64,000 nucleotides of DNA from the NCBI GenBank assembly GCA_027625915.1, contig JANTQA010000008.1:1299001-1363000 (forward strand), in the 5' to 3' direction. Every line of letters starts with the position of its first letter. Position 1 is the first letter of the stretch. Source of the stretch: Anaeramoeba flamelloides (lineage: Eukaryota > Metamonada > Anaeramoebidae). The translations under genes were made by a program, and so were the position numbers. Under the pieces are notes generated by a model. That model saw only the letters and a program-made list of their open reading frames with translations. It ran no database searches and was not told the origin of the DNA. Below, one piece after another: positions 22,701 to 32,000 of the stretch.

Positions 22701-25700
22701 TTTGAGTATAAAAGAAAAATCTGGATTTTGAAAATCATTTTTTTTTAAGTCTTTTTTCAAATATGAAAAAACAGTAATCTATGTTACGAAGCAAATGGTT
22801 CAAATGTTCAGAGAATTAAAAAGGGGTTTTATTAATAGGGAACAATTCACCATTGCAAGATTTACGAATAGAAGAATTTTTCAAACACAATAAAACGCAA
22901 GTTGTAATTTTTTCAAACAGAAAAGAAAAGAAAGAAATTTTAGTTCATAAATGAAAAATTAAAGAACAAATTTTTTTTTTGGAAACTGAATTGAATGATA
23001 CGAATGTTTTAAGCAACTATAGGCCTTGCAATAAAACAAAATTCAAAAACAATTACGTGACAAAAATAAATCGAAAAAAATAAAAGAACAAAAGTGTGGA
23101 AAAATAATATTTTTTATTGTCTGACTCAAGATCTAATTTACTTGGAATTTTAAGGGTTTATTATTCCATTCCAAGTAACTTTTGTTTTGTCATTGAGATC
23201 TTTCAATGAAATTTTTTTCTTATTTTTTTTTATTTTTTTCCTAATTTTTTTGGAAAAAAATTGGAAAAGAACTTTCCAAAAAAGTGAAAATAAAAAAAAA
23301 TGTAAAAATCCGGAGTTTTTGTTTTTATACCAACAGAGGTGCTTTAATATTTTAAAACAATCAATAATACTCAATTTAAATATTTATTAGATTTTCAAAA
23401 GAGTAAGGGGCGCGCTACTAATCAAAGAATTAGTAGACCAAAACCCAATGAATAACAATTGAATAATATGATAACAAATATTTTTTTTTGAGTTAATATG
23501 AACTGTCAAACTCACGGCGACACAAATAGTTCTTATTTCTGAAACGATCTTTCCAATAACAATGGTTCAAAAAAAACAATAAAAAATAAAACAACATAAT
23601 AATTGACTCTGTGTTGGAATCGTCTTCTAGTTTGATTCACTTTACTTTTATAAATGATCTTGATTTTGCTTTGAAAGGGAAAAAAAAAAATAATAATACA
23701 GTAAGTTCCACTTTTAAGAGACAAAATTTAAAACGAAATTTAAGACATAAAAAAATCTCAAATTAAAGCATATTTTTTGGAATTTTTTTGATCAACAATT
23801 TATTTTATTAAGATTTGAATTTTGTGCCTTTAATTTGGATTTTTTTGTACCTTAATTTTCGTTTTAAATTTTGTCTCTTAAAAGTGGAATTGTTTATATA
23901 TTTATATAAACTCTAATTATTCAGTTATCTTGAATTTATTGTTAATATTTTATATTCATGTTAATAATTAAAGTTAATTGTTGATTGTTTATGTGAATGA
24001 TTGATTGTACCCTTGAAATTAATACAATAAGTTTCAAATTTAAGGCACAAAACTTTTAACGAAATTTAAGACATAAAAAAATCTCAAATTAAAGTACATT
24101 TATTGGATTTTTTTTTTCACTATCATTTTTACTAGTGTCTGGATTTTGTATCTTAATTTAGAATTTTTTTTGCCTTGATTTTCTTTGAAAGTTTGTGTCT
24201 TAAAAGTGGAACTTACTGTAACATGAAATGCATCTTCTCAATCACTTTTATGATAGATCTTCTCTGTTCGAATGATGATTATTATATAACCGAACCCATT
24301 CTATTTGATAAAACTTTTCAAGTTGGTTCTTAATAAATCTTTGAAAGAATAGAAACTAAAAAGTTCTAAAAAAAATTTTGGTTTTTCAATTTTAAAGTGA
24401 ATTTATTTTTCTTATTTTGATTTTGAATTTTGTCTATATTTTTTTTGTAATTAAAACTCATAATTATTGTTCAATTCTAAGTTTAATAACCCATTTCTAG
24501 TGTAGCACGAAGGTTCTTTACATCCACTATCTTCTCATGAAAAAGGTCATAACATTTTTAGAGAGTAATTCACAACTTGAGAATGATAAAATTCATTGAA
24601 GCGTCTATACCCTTAAAAACGACAAACACTTCAGAAAACCATCCCACAAATACTTTTTTTTTTTTTTTTGGTATTTGAAGATTTTTTCAGATTTTGGATT
24701 TGGAACATTTTGGTGGAAAGGTTGTTTGTTAAGATCAAATTCTATTTGAAACCGTTTTTGGGTTCTCATTGGAATCAAATTCAGGACTTTAAAATCAAAT
24801 TTTTAATTGTAAAATTATAAAATCTTGAGTCAATACGAGAGGACTAAAATTAATTTCTGAAAAGCAAAGTTTCTAAAAAAGGAATATCGATCTTTGAAGT
24901 TTGCCTTGATTGAAAATGAGATCTTTTATTAAAAATAAAAAAAAAAAAAATATGAGAAAAATAGAAAAAATATTAACCTTTTCGTTGCTTTCAGTATTTG
25001 TATTAATTTCTAAAACTGTAATATCGATTGTTCCAGACCCTGCATCCAAAACAAGAACTTTACCGGAACTAAAAAGTTCCTCTTTGATGATCTTGTTTGC
25101 ACCAAAAAAACATTCGATCGCGGCAGCCTCTGGTTCGTGTATTAAAGCGAGTCTTTTTGAATTTGGAGAATCGATCAGCCCTGCTTCCATAGCACAATTG
25201 ACCATTTTACTTTTGGACTTTTCAGACCAGATTGCTGGGACAGTAAGAACCCATTTGATTTGATCTTCAGATAAAGTTAAAGTTCTTTGCTTCAGGTGAG
25301 CAATTGCCTGTTTTTTTAACCATTTGAGCGACAAGACAATTACATCGTAAACAGAGAAAACATTTCCAGAAGCTGACTTTATTGTGCTTTTGTTTTGGTA
25401 CAATTGCATTTTATAATAGGAAAACAATTCGTACAAACTATTCTTTTGAATACTGTTTCCCTGATCTTCTTTCTTTTCTTTTTGTTTTTCTTTTTCTTTT
25501 TCATTTTCGTTTTCATTTTCATTTTCTTTTTCTAATTCTTTTTCTTGTTCATTATCATTTTCTTCAAAATCTTCCTGTTCTTCATCAAGAAGTTCTGTAT
25601 ATTTGATTGTTGCTTGCTCCCCAAACGCAACTACTTCTTCTAACTTTGCTCCGTCACGGTAATCACCTTGCTTGTTTTTTTTGATTAAGATCGTAGAATC

Positions 25701-25847
25701 TGTTTTAAAATCTGCCCATTCAGATTTGCCATAAATACTTTCTTCCTTATCACCTGTAAAGGCATATGCAAACCCACTTCGTGAGGTTCCAAAATCAATT
25801 CCAATCACAATTTTATAATCTGAATTTGAAGAACTTGGAAAACTCAT
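16787..25847 (-). CDS. HSPA12-like Hsp70-family ATPase, three exons with giant introns
   Basis: Exons 25847-24978, 20284-19520 and 17074-16787 give 640 residues. Exon 1 holds the phosphate-1 loop (IGIDFGTSRSGFAYAF, from residue 14), a Glu/Lys/Asn low-complexity insert (about 95-125), VPAIWS near 205, HEPEAAA near 240 and phosphate-2 (DAGSGTIDITV, 268-278). Exon 2 continues with PPKGGNYGSSAIDREF, the position occupied by SGGPWGS in animal HSPA12, and the adenosine loop ILMVGSYTNSE near 437. Exon 3 carries the divergent C-terminal part (DFKFGETVINICAINK), matching the end of HSPA12 proteins and not a DnaK substrate domain. Both junctions are phase 0 with GT...AG ends. No single exon is a complete actin-fold ATPase, but the three together are, in order and on one strand. 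Its cellular client is unknown; animal members are atypical chaperone relatives. Confidence 0.85.
17384..17914. mobile_element. mariner-type MITE, GGACACA family, copy 1
   Basis: Inverted ends AACTAAATTCCAAAAATTTG and complement AACCCCATTCCAAAAATTTG, each continuing GGACACA, flanked by TA on both sides (target duplication). 531 bp, no transposase frame. A full second copy of nearly equal length lies at 62141-62669. Interior landmarks ATCTGTTTCGTTAGATCT and CATTTGATCGATCAACAATT are shared by both. Confidence 0.88.
18203..18824. mobile_element. composite inverted-repeat element, copy 2
   Basis: Diverged copy of 6596-7130. Start TTTTTCAAAAATATTTACTC; inner unit 18597-18824 from GCTCTTTTCAAAAATTGCGA to its inverted GGTTCACAATTTTTGAAA. 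It carries a longer pyrimidine tract and an AT run missing from copy 1. The start of this repeat is open in one frame (18187-18453) but has no recognisable protein. Confidence 0.65.
18752..18778. repeat. AT dinucleotide microsatellite
   Basis: About thirteen AT units inside the inner inverted-repeat unit of the element at 18203-18824. It is absent from the sister copy at 6596-7130, so it grew after insertion. Confidence 0.9.
18975..19085. repeat. dispersed repeat fragment (partner 12815-12920)
   Basis: Contains TTTTGTGGTTCAAAAAACTT, AAAGGTAAAATTTAAATA and TTGCTTTACTACTTTCCAAC, each with a counterpart in the same order at 12815-12920. It lies inside HSPA12-like intron 2. Confidence 0.55.
20880..21165. 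repeat. minisatellite with TCGCGAAAAATC core
   Basis: A unit of about 107 bp occurs nearly twice. It includes ACACAAAACCACATTAATCT, then ACATTATCGCGAAAAATCAT and ACTTTATCACGAAAAATC. Inside it a sub-unit of about 30-35 bp (TTATCRCGAAAAATCATAAA) repeats. CGCG and ATCGCGA are otherwise very rare in this window, so the CpG clustering stands out. Confidence 0.8.
21185..21353. mobile_element. short MITE with CACTACAAAAAATCTCATG ends
   Basis: Left end CCTTACAAAAAATCCTCATG; right end complement CACTACAAAAAATCTCATGC. Internal blocks TTTTACAAAGCCTTGAGAC and AGGCTTGTAAA are partly inverted. About 168 bp, abutting the CGCG minisatellite. Confidence 0.6.
23407..23436. repeat. GC-rich spot with CTACTAAT hairpin
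   Basis: GGGGCGCGC runs directly into a perfect 8-bp-arm hairpin (CTACTAAT, loop CAAAGA, ATTAGTAG). A nine-base G/C block is exceptional here. Confidence 0.6.
23699..23895. mobile_element. MITE, CAGTAAGTTCCACTTTTAAG family, copy A
   Basis: Left end after TA: CAGTAAGTTCCACTTTTAAG, then AGACAAAATTTAAAACGAAA. The right end is its complement (TTTCGTTTTAAATTTTGTCT read inverted), so the arms are about 60 nt. About 197 bp, no open frame. Confidence 0.8.
24025..24218. mobile_element. MITE, CAGTAAGTTCCACTTTTAAG family, copy B
   Basis: Second copy about 130 bp beyond copy A in the same orientation. Right end CTTAAAAGTGGAACTTACTG followed by TA. The left end (CAATAAGTTTCAAATTTAAG) is more diverged. 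AAATTTAAGACATAAAAAAA and ATCTCAAATTAAAG are identical or nearly so in A and B. Confidence 0.8.
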
Positions 25848-26040
25848 TCCAAAAAATGAAGAGAAATTTAAAAAAATAAAATCCTTTCTGATTTTGAAAA
25901 TTTTTAACTGTTAGTTGATATATACAAAGAAGACACAAAGTTTTGTTTATTGTGTACAAATGTTAAATTAATTGGTTGTTTTTTAAGGGTTGATTTGTTT
26001 TAATGAACAAGCAATTTTTGAGATGCAAAAAATGATTTTA

Positions 26041-27065
26041 TTAATTTTAATAAGTGTCTGAAACAAATTAAAAACCAATCAAGGTGTGTTGTTATAAAGA
26101 TAGATTTCTAAAAATAAACAATAAAAAACCCGGTAAAATATTAGAATAAAGCACCAATCGGTAAGACTCAATTACCAATTTTATACATTGCCAATTATTA
26201 TTTTGAATAAAACTATACCAGTTTCAAAGTTTCTCTATTTTACCCTTTTTGAGAACTACCAAGATATTTTATTTATTTCTTTTTTATAAATCAGTTATTT
26301 TTATAGAAAAATTATTGTAAAATCCTTACTTTATCAAATTTAATGGAATTTAAATGAATAGAAATACGATAAAATTAGAATTAATTTTATTTTCTACTTG
26401 GAGAAAACAATATGTTTAAAATTGCAGATATTTATTTATTCATAAATAAAAAATAAGAATGTATTAATTATTATTTTTTTAAAATGGATTTTTAAAAATA
26501 ATAGTTGTGGAAAAAAAGTAAAACACCGTTTTTAATTAGGAACCTTACTGAAAACCAAAACGAAAAATAATTAAAAGAAGAAACCAATTAACTTCAATTA
26601 ATAATCCCTTATATTATTTTCAATCAAACCAACAAACACATAATTAAATCTAATTTCTTCTCGAAATTGTTGATGTGGTTTTGGAGATCTCAAAAATAGT
26701 CATTTTTTTGAACAAATTTTTAATCATTGATCAATCAAAGAAAAACACATACCAAAAGATAGTATTAGGTAAACTTATTGTTTTTAATACAACATTTTGT
26801 CTTTATTTATTTATTTATTCTTTTTTTAGTTGATCGTACTTTGGATTTTCAGTAATTTTCCCAATTAAAAACGGTGTTTCACTTTTTTTCCACAATCGTT
26901 GGTTCTTTGAGATTTTTTTTAATTGAATTTTTTACATTAGTTGAACTTTATTCTTTTTTTTTTCTTATTTTTTTTTGATTGATTTTTTGATTTTAAAATA
27001 AAGGCAATTTCACAATGCCGTTTTTCATTCCAAGTTAGCCCTTGAGTATAGAGTAAATATACATA
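26041..27065. repeat. dispersed repeat, interrupted copy (related to 57395-58140)
   Basis: The left part shares AAATTAAAAACCAATCAA with 57410-57440. The right end, GGCAATTTCACAATGCC then CCTTGAGTATAGAGTAAAT, matches GGCAATTTCAGAATACC then CCTTGGGTATGGGGCAAAT at 58072-58135. A separate inverted-repeat element (26505-26895) sits between these ends, which explains the greater length. Confidence 0.55.
26505..26895. mobile_element. MITE with GTTGTGGAAAAAAAGTAAAAC ends
   Basis: Left end GTTGTGGAAAAAAAGTAAAA then CACCGTTTTTAATTAGG; right end complement GATTGTGGAAAAAAAGTGAA then ACACCGTTTTTAATTGGG. Arms about 38 nt with a few differences, 391 bp in all, no open frame. Confidence 0.8.
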
Positions 27066-28680
27066 AGCTAAGAGTACATTAAGAGATAAATACCAATTGA
27101 TTGAAGAAAAGTTTTCGAATTTTTATTTCCTTTTTTAAAAAAGCTAAATTTCACATTGAAATTCCAGTTACAAAGAAGTTGGTCATTCAAAAAAGAGCAT
27201 GAATCAAAAATCGATATTTTTTTTTTTCAAATGTATTAGGTTTTCAATATTTTGATTTATGGGTAAGTTATAACAAAATGGTTGAATAAAATAATTACTT
27301 GCTTAAAGATAAAAAGAGTAAAAAAAAAAATAGGAATTGAATTAAAAATTTTATTCCTAGAGTCGATCGGGCAAAAAAAAATACTTTGATTTAAGTTGAT
27401 TTTTGACTGAAATGTAAATCTAAAAGAAGAAATCAGGATATATAAATAATTGTTAACTTTTTTTTATATCTGACTAGGCTAATGATAAAATTTTTGAAAA
27501 TTCCGCCACCCCAAAGTCCATTCAGTAATTTTTTTCACAGGGATTAAATAAAATCTGATTTAAAACACAAATTTATCAATCATGGAGAAATGAGTTTTCG
27601 TTTTTAAAAGAATTTCTTATCCTAATCAAATATTTTTTGGAAAAAACTTTGATCCTTTCAGGATTGAATTTTTGATTTATTGAAAAAGATAAGGAAATAT
27701 TCGCAAAAACCTTTTCATTTTGATCAAATCTCACTTTTAGTAAATTTTTGATATTTTATATGAATAGCTTATTATTCTATTTTTTATCTCATTTTTAAAA
27801 TACAATATAAAATAATTCAAATATTTAATCCTTAAAGATCAGAAATAATTGATTTTTTGTTTTATTTATAATAATTTATTCAAAATATCTTGAAATTTCG
27901 AAGATTAAATATTTTTTTTCTAAATATTAAGAGTATAAAAAATCAACTGTTATTATTAAAAATAAGTTGTTTTATTCAATTTCTTCATTGTTTTTTTATT
28001 AGAATTATTAATAGGAAATATTTTGATTCATTTGAGAAAATTGAAAAAATGGAAAAATAATAGTTAATACCCCTAACACTTTTCGTCTGTGTGTTGTTAC
28101 GAACCCACCGAAAGAATTTAGTTTGAGTTATGTATTATTGATTAAAATAATCAAATTAAAAAATTTTTCCTTAGATCAAAATTTGAATTTTCTAGGTTTT
28201 TAAAAAATTATTTTAAAGGATTATTTTAACTTTGTGGTTTGTGGATTTTTAACATACTTTTTAGTGAAAAAAAAGAAAAAATTCATTTGAAGTGTTCTTA
28301 GAATCAAAAAAATTTTATTCTTTTTAGATCTTGGAATAATTATTTGAATTTTTTTTGGATATTTGGTTATTTTTTAAACTAGGCCATTTTTGAATTTAAT
28401 GGTTTTACTATGTAAAGTTTATTTTTTTTTTTTAATACTTTCTTTGCAGATCAAATTAGATTTCTTCCTTCTTTCTAAGAAATTAATTTTTTGGGAAATA
28501 AATCAGAAAATTTCTGGATTTTGAACTTTTCAAAAATGAGAAAAATGGAGATAAAACTTTTTCAAAACAAATAATTCATTTCTGAAAATATTATTAAATT
28601 TAAGTTGTATTTTGGAGTAATCTGATTTTTACTTATATTTTTCAAGATCAAGATGGGTAAAATTTTTTTGATTTATGCTA

Positions 28681-28847
28681 TACTGGTATTTGAATAATAA
28701 ATGGGATTTTTTTTTACTTCATTTTTAATTTCTCTTTTTTAAGAGAACATAGATCGAGAACCTCTTTCTTTAAGAACTATATTTATAAAAAAAAAATATG
28801 GAAAAGGAAGTGAAAATTCTTTCCCATTTAGAATTCAAATACCAGTA
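28681..28847. mobile_element. short MITE, CTGGTATTTGAAT family, copy 2
   Basis: Left TACTGGTATTTGAATAATAA and right complement TACTGGTATTTGAATTCTAA. Pairing extends through AATGGGA and TTTTCACTTCCTTTTCC-like blocks. TA borders fit a mariner-like target. It lies 185 bp before the PH-array start codon, so it may contribute promoter or 5' leader sequence. Confidence 0.82.
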
Positions 28848-29032
28848 GGATTTACCAGAAGATTTTTTCGTATATTAGTTCCATCAAACCGAATTAAAAG
28901 GAACCCACTTTGAATTTTTCAGTAGTAAATGATAAGTTAATTCTTCTATTGATAATTAAACCACAAATTTTGAACAAATATTTATTTTTAATTTTTTTTT
29001 TTTTTTTTTATTGTCTTTTTTCTTTTTTTGAT

Positions 29033-32000
29033 ATGAGCCTATCAAAACACAAAACAAGATCTAACAGATTAACAACATCAACAACCTATTTACCAGATTA
29101 CATTACACATTCTATAGACGATAAATATAGTAGATCCGTAGCTACTAGTCTTACAAAGCCTATTGTCCCAATATCATCGAGACCATTTTTAGCAACAGGC
29201 GGGCCACATCAAGGCTTTGAGTTAACAACACCTTCTGTTAATGAACCAGATCAATTAATTAAACACATCCAATTACTTTATGCCCAAGGAGGCTGTGAAT
29301 TTCAAGTTAACTGTATCTTGGATCAAAGTACATTTCCTGGAAACCAAATCCTCAAAACAAAAGAAAGAAAAAAAAAACAAGAAGAAGAAGAAGAAGAAAA
29401 AGAAAAAGAAAAAGAAAAAAAACAAGAACTAAAAACAAAAGTAATTCTTGAAATGAAAACAGACACCTTTAATGTCAGATTTGAAACAGGAATTACATAC
29501 CATTTTGAATACCACAAGATCCAAAATACTAAAGTGAGATTTGGAAGACAAAATCCACATTTAATTCAATTTGTAATTGTTGAGGATGAAAATTCAAAAC
29601 CAAAAGAAACAAAAACAAAACAAAAACCAAACCAAGGAAAACGAAAATCAATTACCCAATATAAATTTATGTTTGAGACAAAAAAAATTGATGAAAGAAG
29701 ATTACTTATGAAAACCTTTCGGATGTATTGCAAGTATCCAAAAAGAAATCCAGAAAATCTCTCAATTAAAGGAGGCGTGATTGGGCTAATCCCAGAAATG
29801 GACGCATTAATTTTAAGATGCTTACAAAACGCCAAGGCAACCTTTCAAATAACTGTAATCAACAATCAAAATAAAAATTATTTTCCTGCTAGTTTAGAAT
29901 TAGATTTAGATTTTTTTTTAATAAGGCCTCTTGGAGATGAAAAACAAGAAACAGAAAATCAAGAAAGAGAAAGAGAAATAAAAATAGAAATAGAACAAGA
30001 AGAAAAAGAAAAAGAAAAAGAAAAAGAAAAAGAAAAAGAAAAAGAAACCGAAAACAAAGAAGAAGAGATACAAAGTAACGTGAGTAAAAAGAAAATATCA
30101 ATTCCAAAAAGAAAATCAATCAAAATTGATAATGAAACCAAAAACAAAGAATTAATTATTTTTTGGAATGAAAGCATTGTCCAAACCGCAATTAGTAAAG
30201 AGGAAAGAAGATTGTTTGAATTAATTATTCAAGAAAAATCAAATACTTTAGTTTTAAAATTAGCATGCCGAAGCAAAAAATACCGAGACTTGATTAGAAA
30301 ATGCTTTTTAGCATTCAACACACAAAACAATTCATTAAATGATACGATTCAGAATTTAAATTGGAGAAACTCCTTCGCTAAGATGTCTCAAACATCCCAG
30401 CTTACAATAAAGTCCAACCAAAACTTAAGATCACCAGAAAATCTTGATTTCAAAGAATCTTTTAATCCAATGATCGGGACCAAACTAATGCTAACACGAC
30501 AAGAATCCTTATTTTCCATTTTTGATCAAGAGGGCAAGGGCAGAGTGATTAATAATCAACATTCTTTACAATTTTCAAGAAACTTTTGTAATAGATCGCC
30601 TTTAATTTGTAAAGCAAGCAATCAAAAAGATAATGAAAAATTAATAAAATACAAAATTGAAAAATCAATAAAATCAAATTATGCCAAACTTTCGTTAATT
30701 CTTGAATTTGAAGAAATATTTTCTGCCAATAATTTAAAAACCAATTTTAAGAAAAAAAAAAAAGAAGAAAAAGAAGAAGAAAATGAAAACGAAAAACAAA
30801 AACAAAAAGAGAAAGAGAAAGAAAAAGGAAAAACAAAGAAAAAAGAAATAAAATTACAAAAAGGAAAAAGAAAGGGAAAGGGAAGAGGTAAAGAAATAGA
30901 TCAAAAGAAAATAAAAGAAAAAAAAATAAACAAAGAAAAAATTGAAATAATTTTTACTCAAAAATATCTCAAAATTATTGGAACTAATAAAAGAATTTAT
31001 TTGAAAGAAGAATACTCAATTGAACAAAAGGTATTTGTACATTCAATGAAAATAAACAAATTAATATTTATGAGTAAAGAACAAGGCAAATTTATTCTAG
31101 ATTGTAAGAATTGTATAAATCAAGATTTGTTTGTTAATTATTTTTTAATTTTTAGAAAAAATGCTATTTCTTTAAATTTAAAAAAAAATCTCTTAAAGGA
31201 TAAAATTGAATTTATGAGTCCAAATAACACTGGTGTTAATGCCAAAAAATCCAAATATTTAGTTTCAAAGTATACTTACACCCCAAAAGATTTATTCCAA
31301 AATCCATTATTTTCGTTTACCATTCATGTTTATAATTCGCTTGAAGAGTATATAGGTCTTGGACAAATATATTTATACAAGTACTATTTTAAATTTGAAT
31401 GGGATAATAAACAAATTTTAAGATATTATTCAATATATTCCAAATTACTATTTTCCGATCCAAGATCACTCTACTGCAGATTCAATGTAGATGAAATCAA
31501 TTTTATAAATATTGGGTTTAATAATGGACAATCAAGGAATACATTTTTAAAGCAATTTTCAATTCAAAAAAAATCCCACAACATTCTGAACCAAATTTTA
31601 GGAAAAGGAATTCGTTATAAAGTTCAAATTCTAATTTCTGCAAATATAAATTTCCCAGGTTTCATTATTTTATTTAAAGATTATTATTTAATTAAAACTA
31701 AAATCCAAACTTTAAGATTAGATTATTTACCAAACAGTAAAATATTAAAGAATGTAAACAAGTTAAATAAAAATGAATTAATCTCAATACAATTAGGCAA
31801 TGGGTACGGGGTCTTAAAATGTTTATTTATAAACTCAATTGCAGGCAAAAAATTCAAAAAAACTTTCAATTCATACTATTCTCAATATATTTCGTCTTCC
31901 ATTGGGTCACAATGTAAATCATACAAGGCTAAATTACTAAACCAAAATTATTTATGTAAATTAATAATTAATAGTAATAGGTTAACGTTGATTAAAAACC

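Larger units (their letters stand above)
20285..24977 (-). other. HSPA12-like intron 1, 4693 nt
   Basis: Begins GTTAATATTTTTTC and ends TTATAG on the minus strand, phase 0, joining NTNTESNEK to IKVIIPPKGG. It contains a CGCG minisatellite (20880-21165), a CACTA-ended MITE (21185-21353), a CTACTAAT hairpin (23407-23436) and two adjacent CAGTAAG-type MITEs (23699-24218). No nested gene was recognised, although short open frames occur. Confidence 0.8.
25848..29032. other. divergent intergenic region with MITEs
   Basis: Separates the divergently transcribed HSPA12-like and PH-array genes and so should hold both promoters, though no core motif could be identified with confidence. It contains a dispersed repeat (26041-27065) with a MITE inside it (26505-26895) and a CTGGTATTTGAAT MITE (28681-28847) less than 200 bp from the PH-array start codon. 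Confidence 0.6.

Noticed and set aside
28910-29032. Alternative N-terminal extension of the PH-array protein (41 residues from ATG 28910), resembling a signal peptide
   Set aside because: The residues are mostly Phe/Leu/Ile coded by poly-T, typical of non-coding leader here. A plausible cytosolic start follows at 29033.
29889-30177. Two minus-strand Phe/Leu/Ser-rich frames within the PH-array gene
   Set aside because: Antisense of the GAAAAA-type Lys/Glu repeat; shadows of a real coding region.
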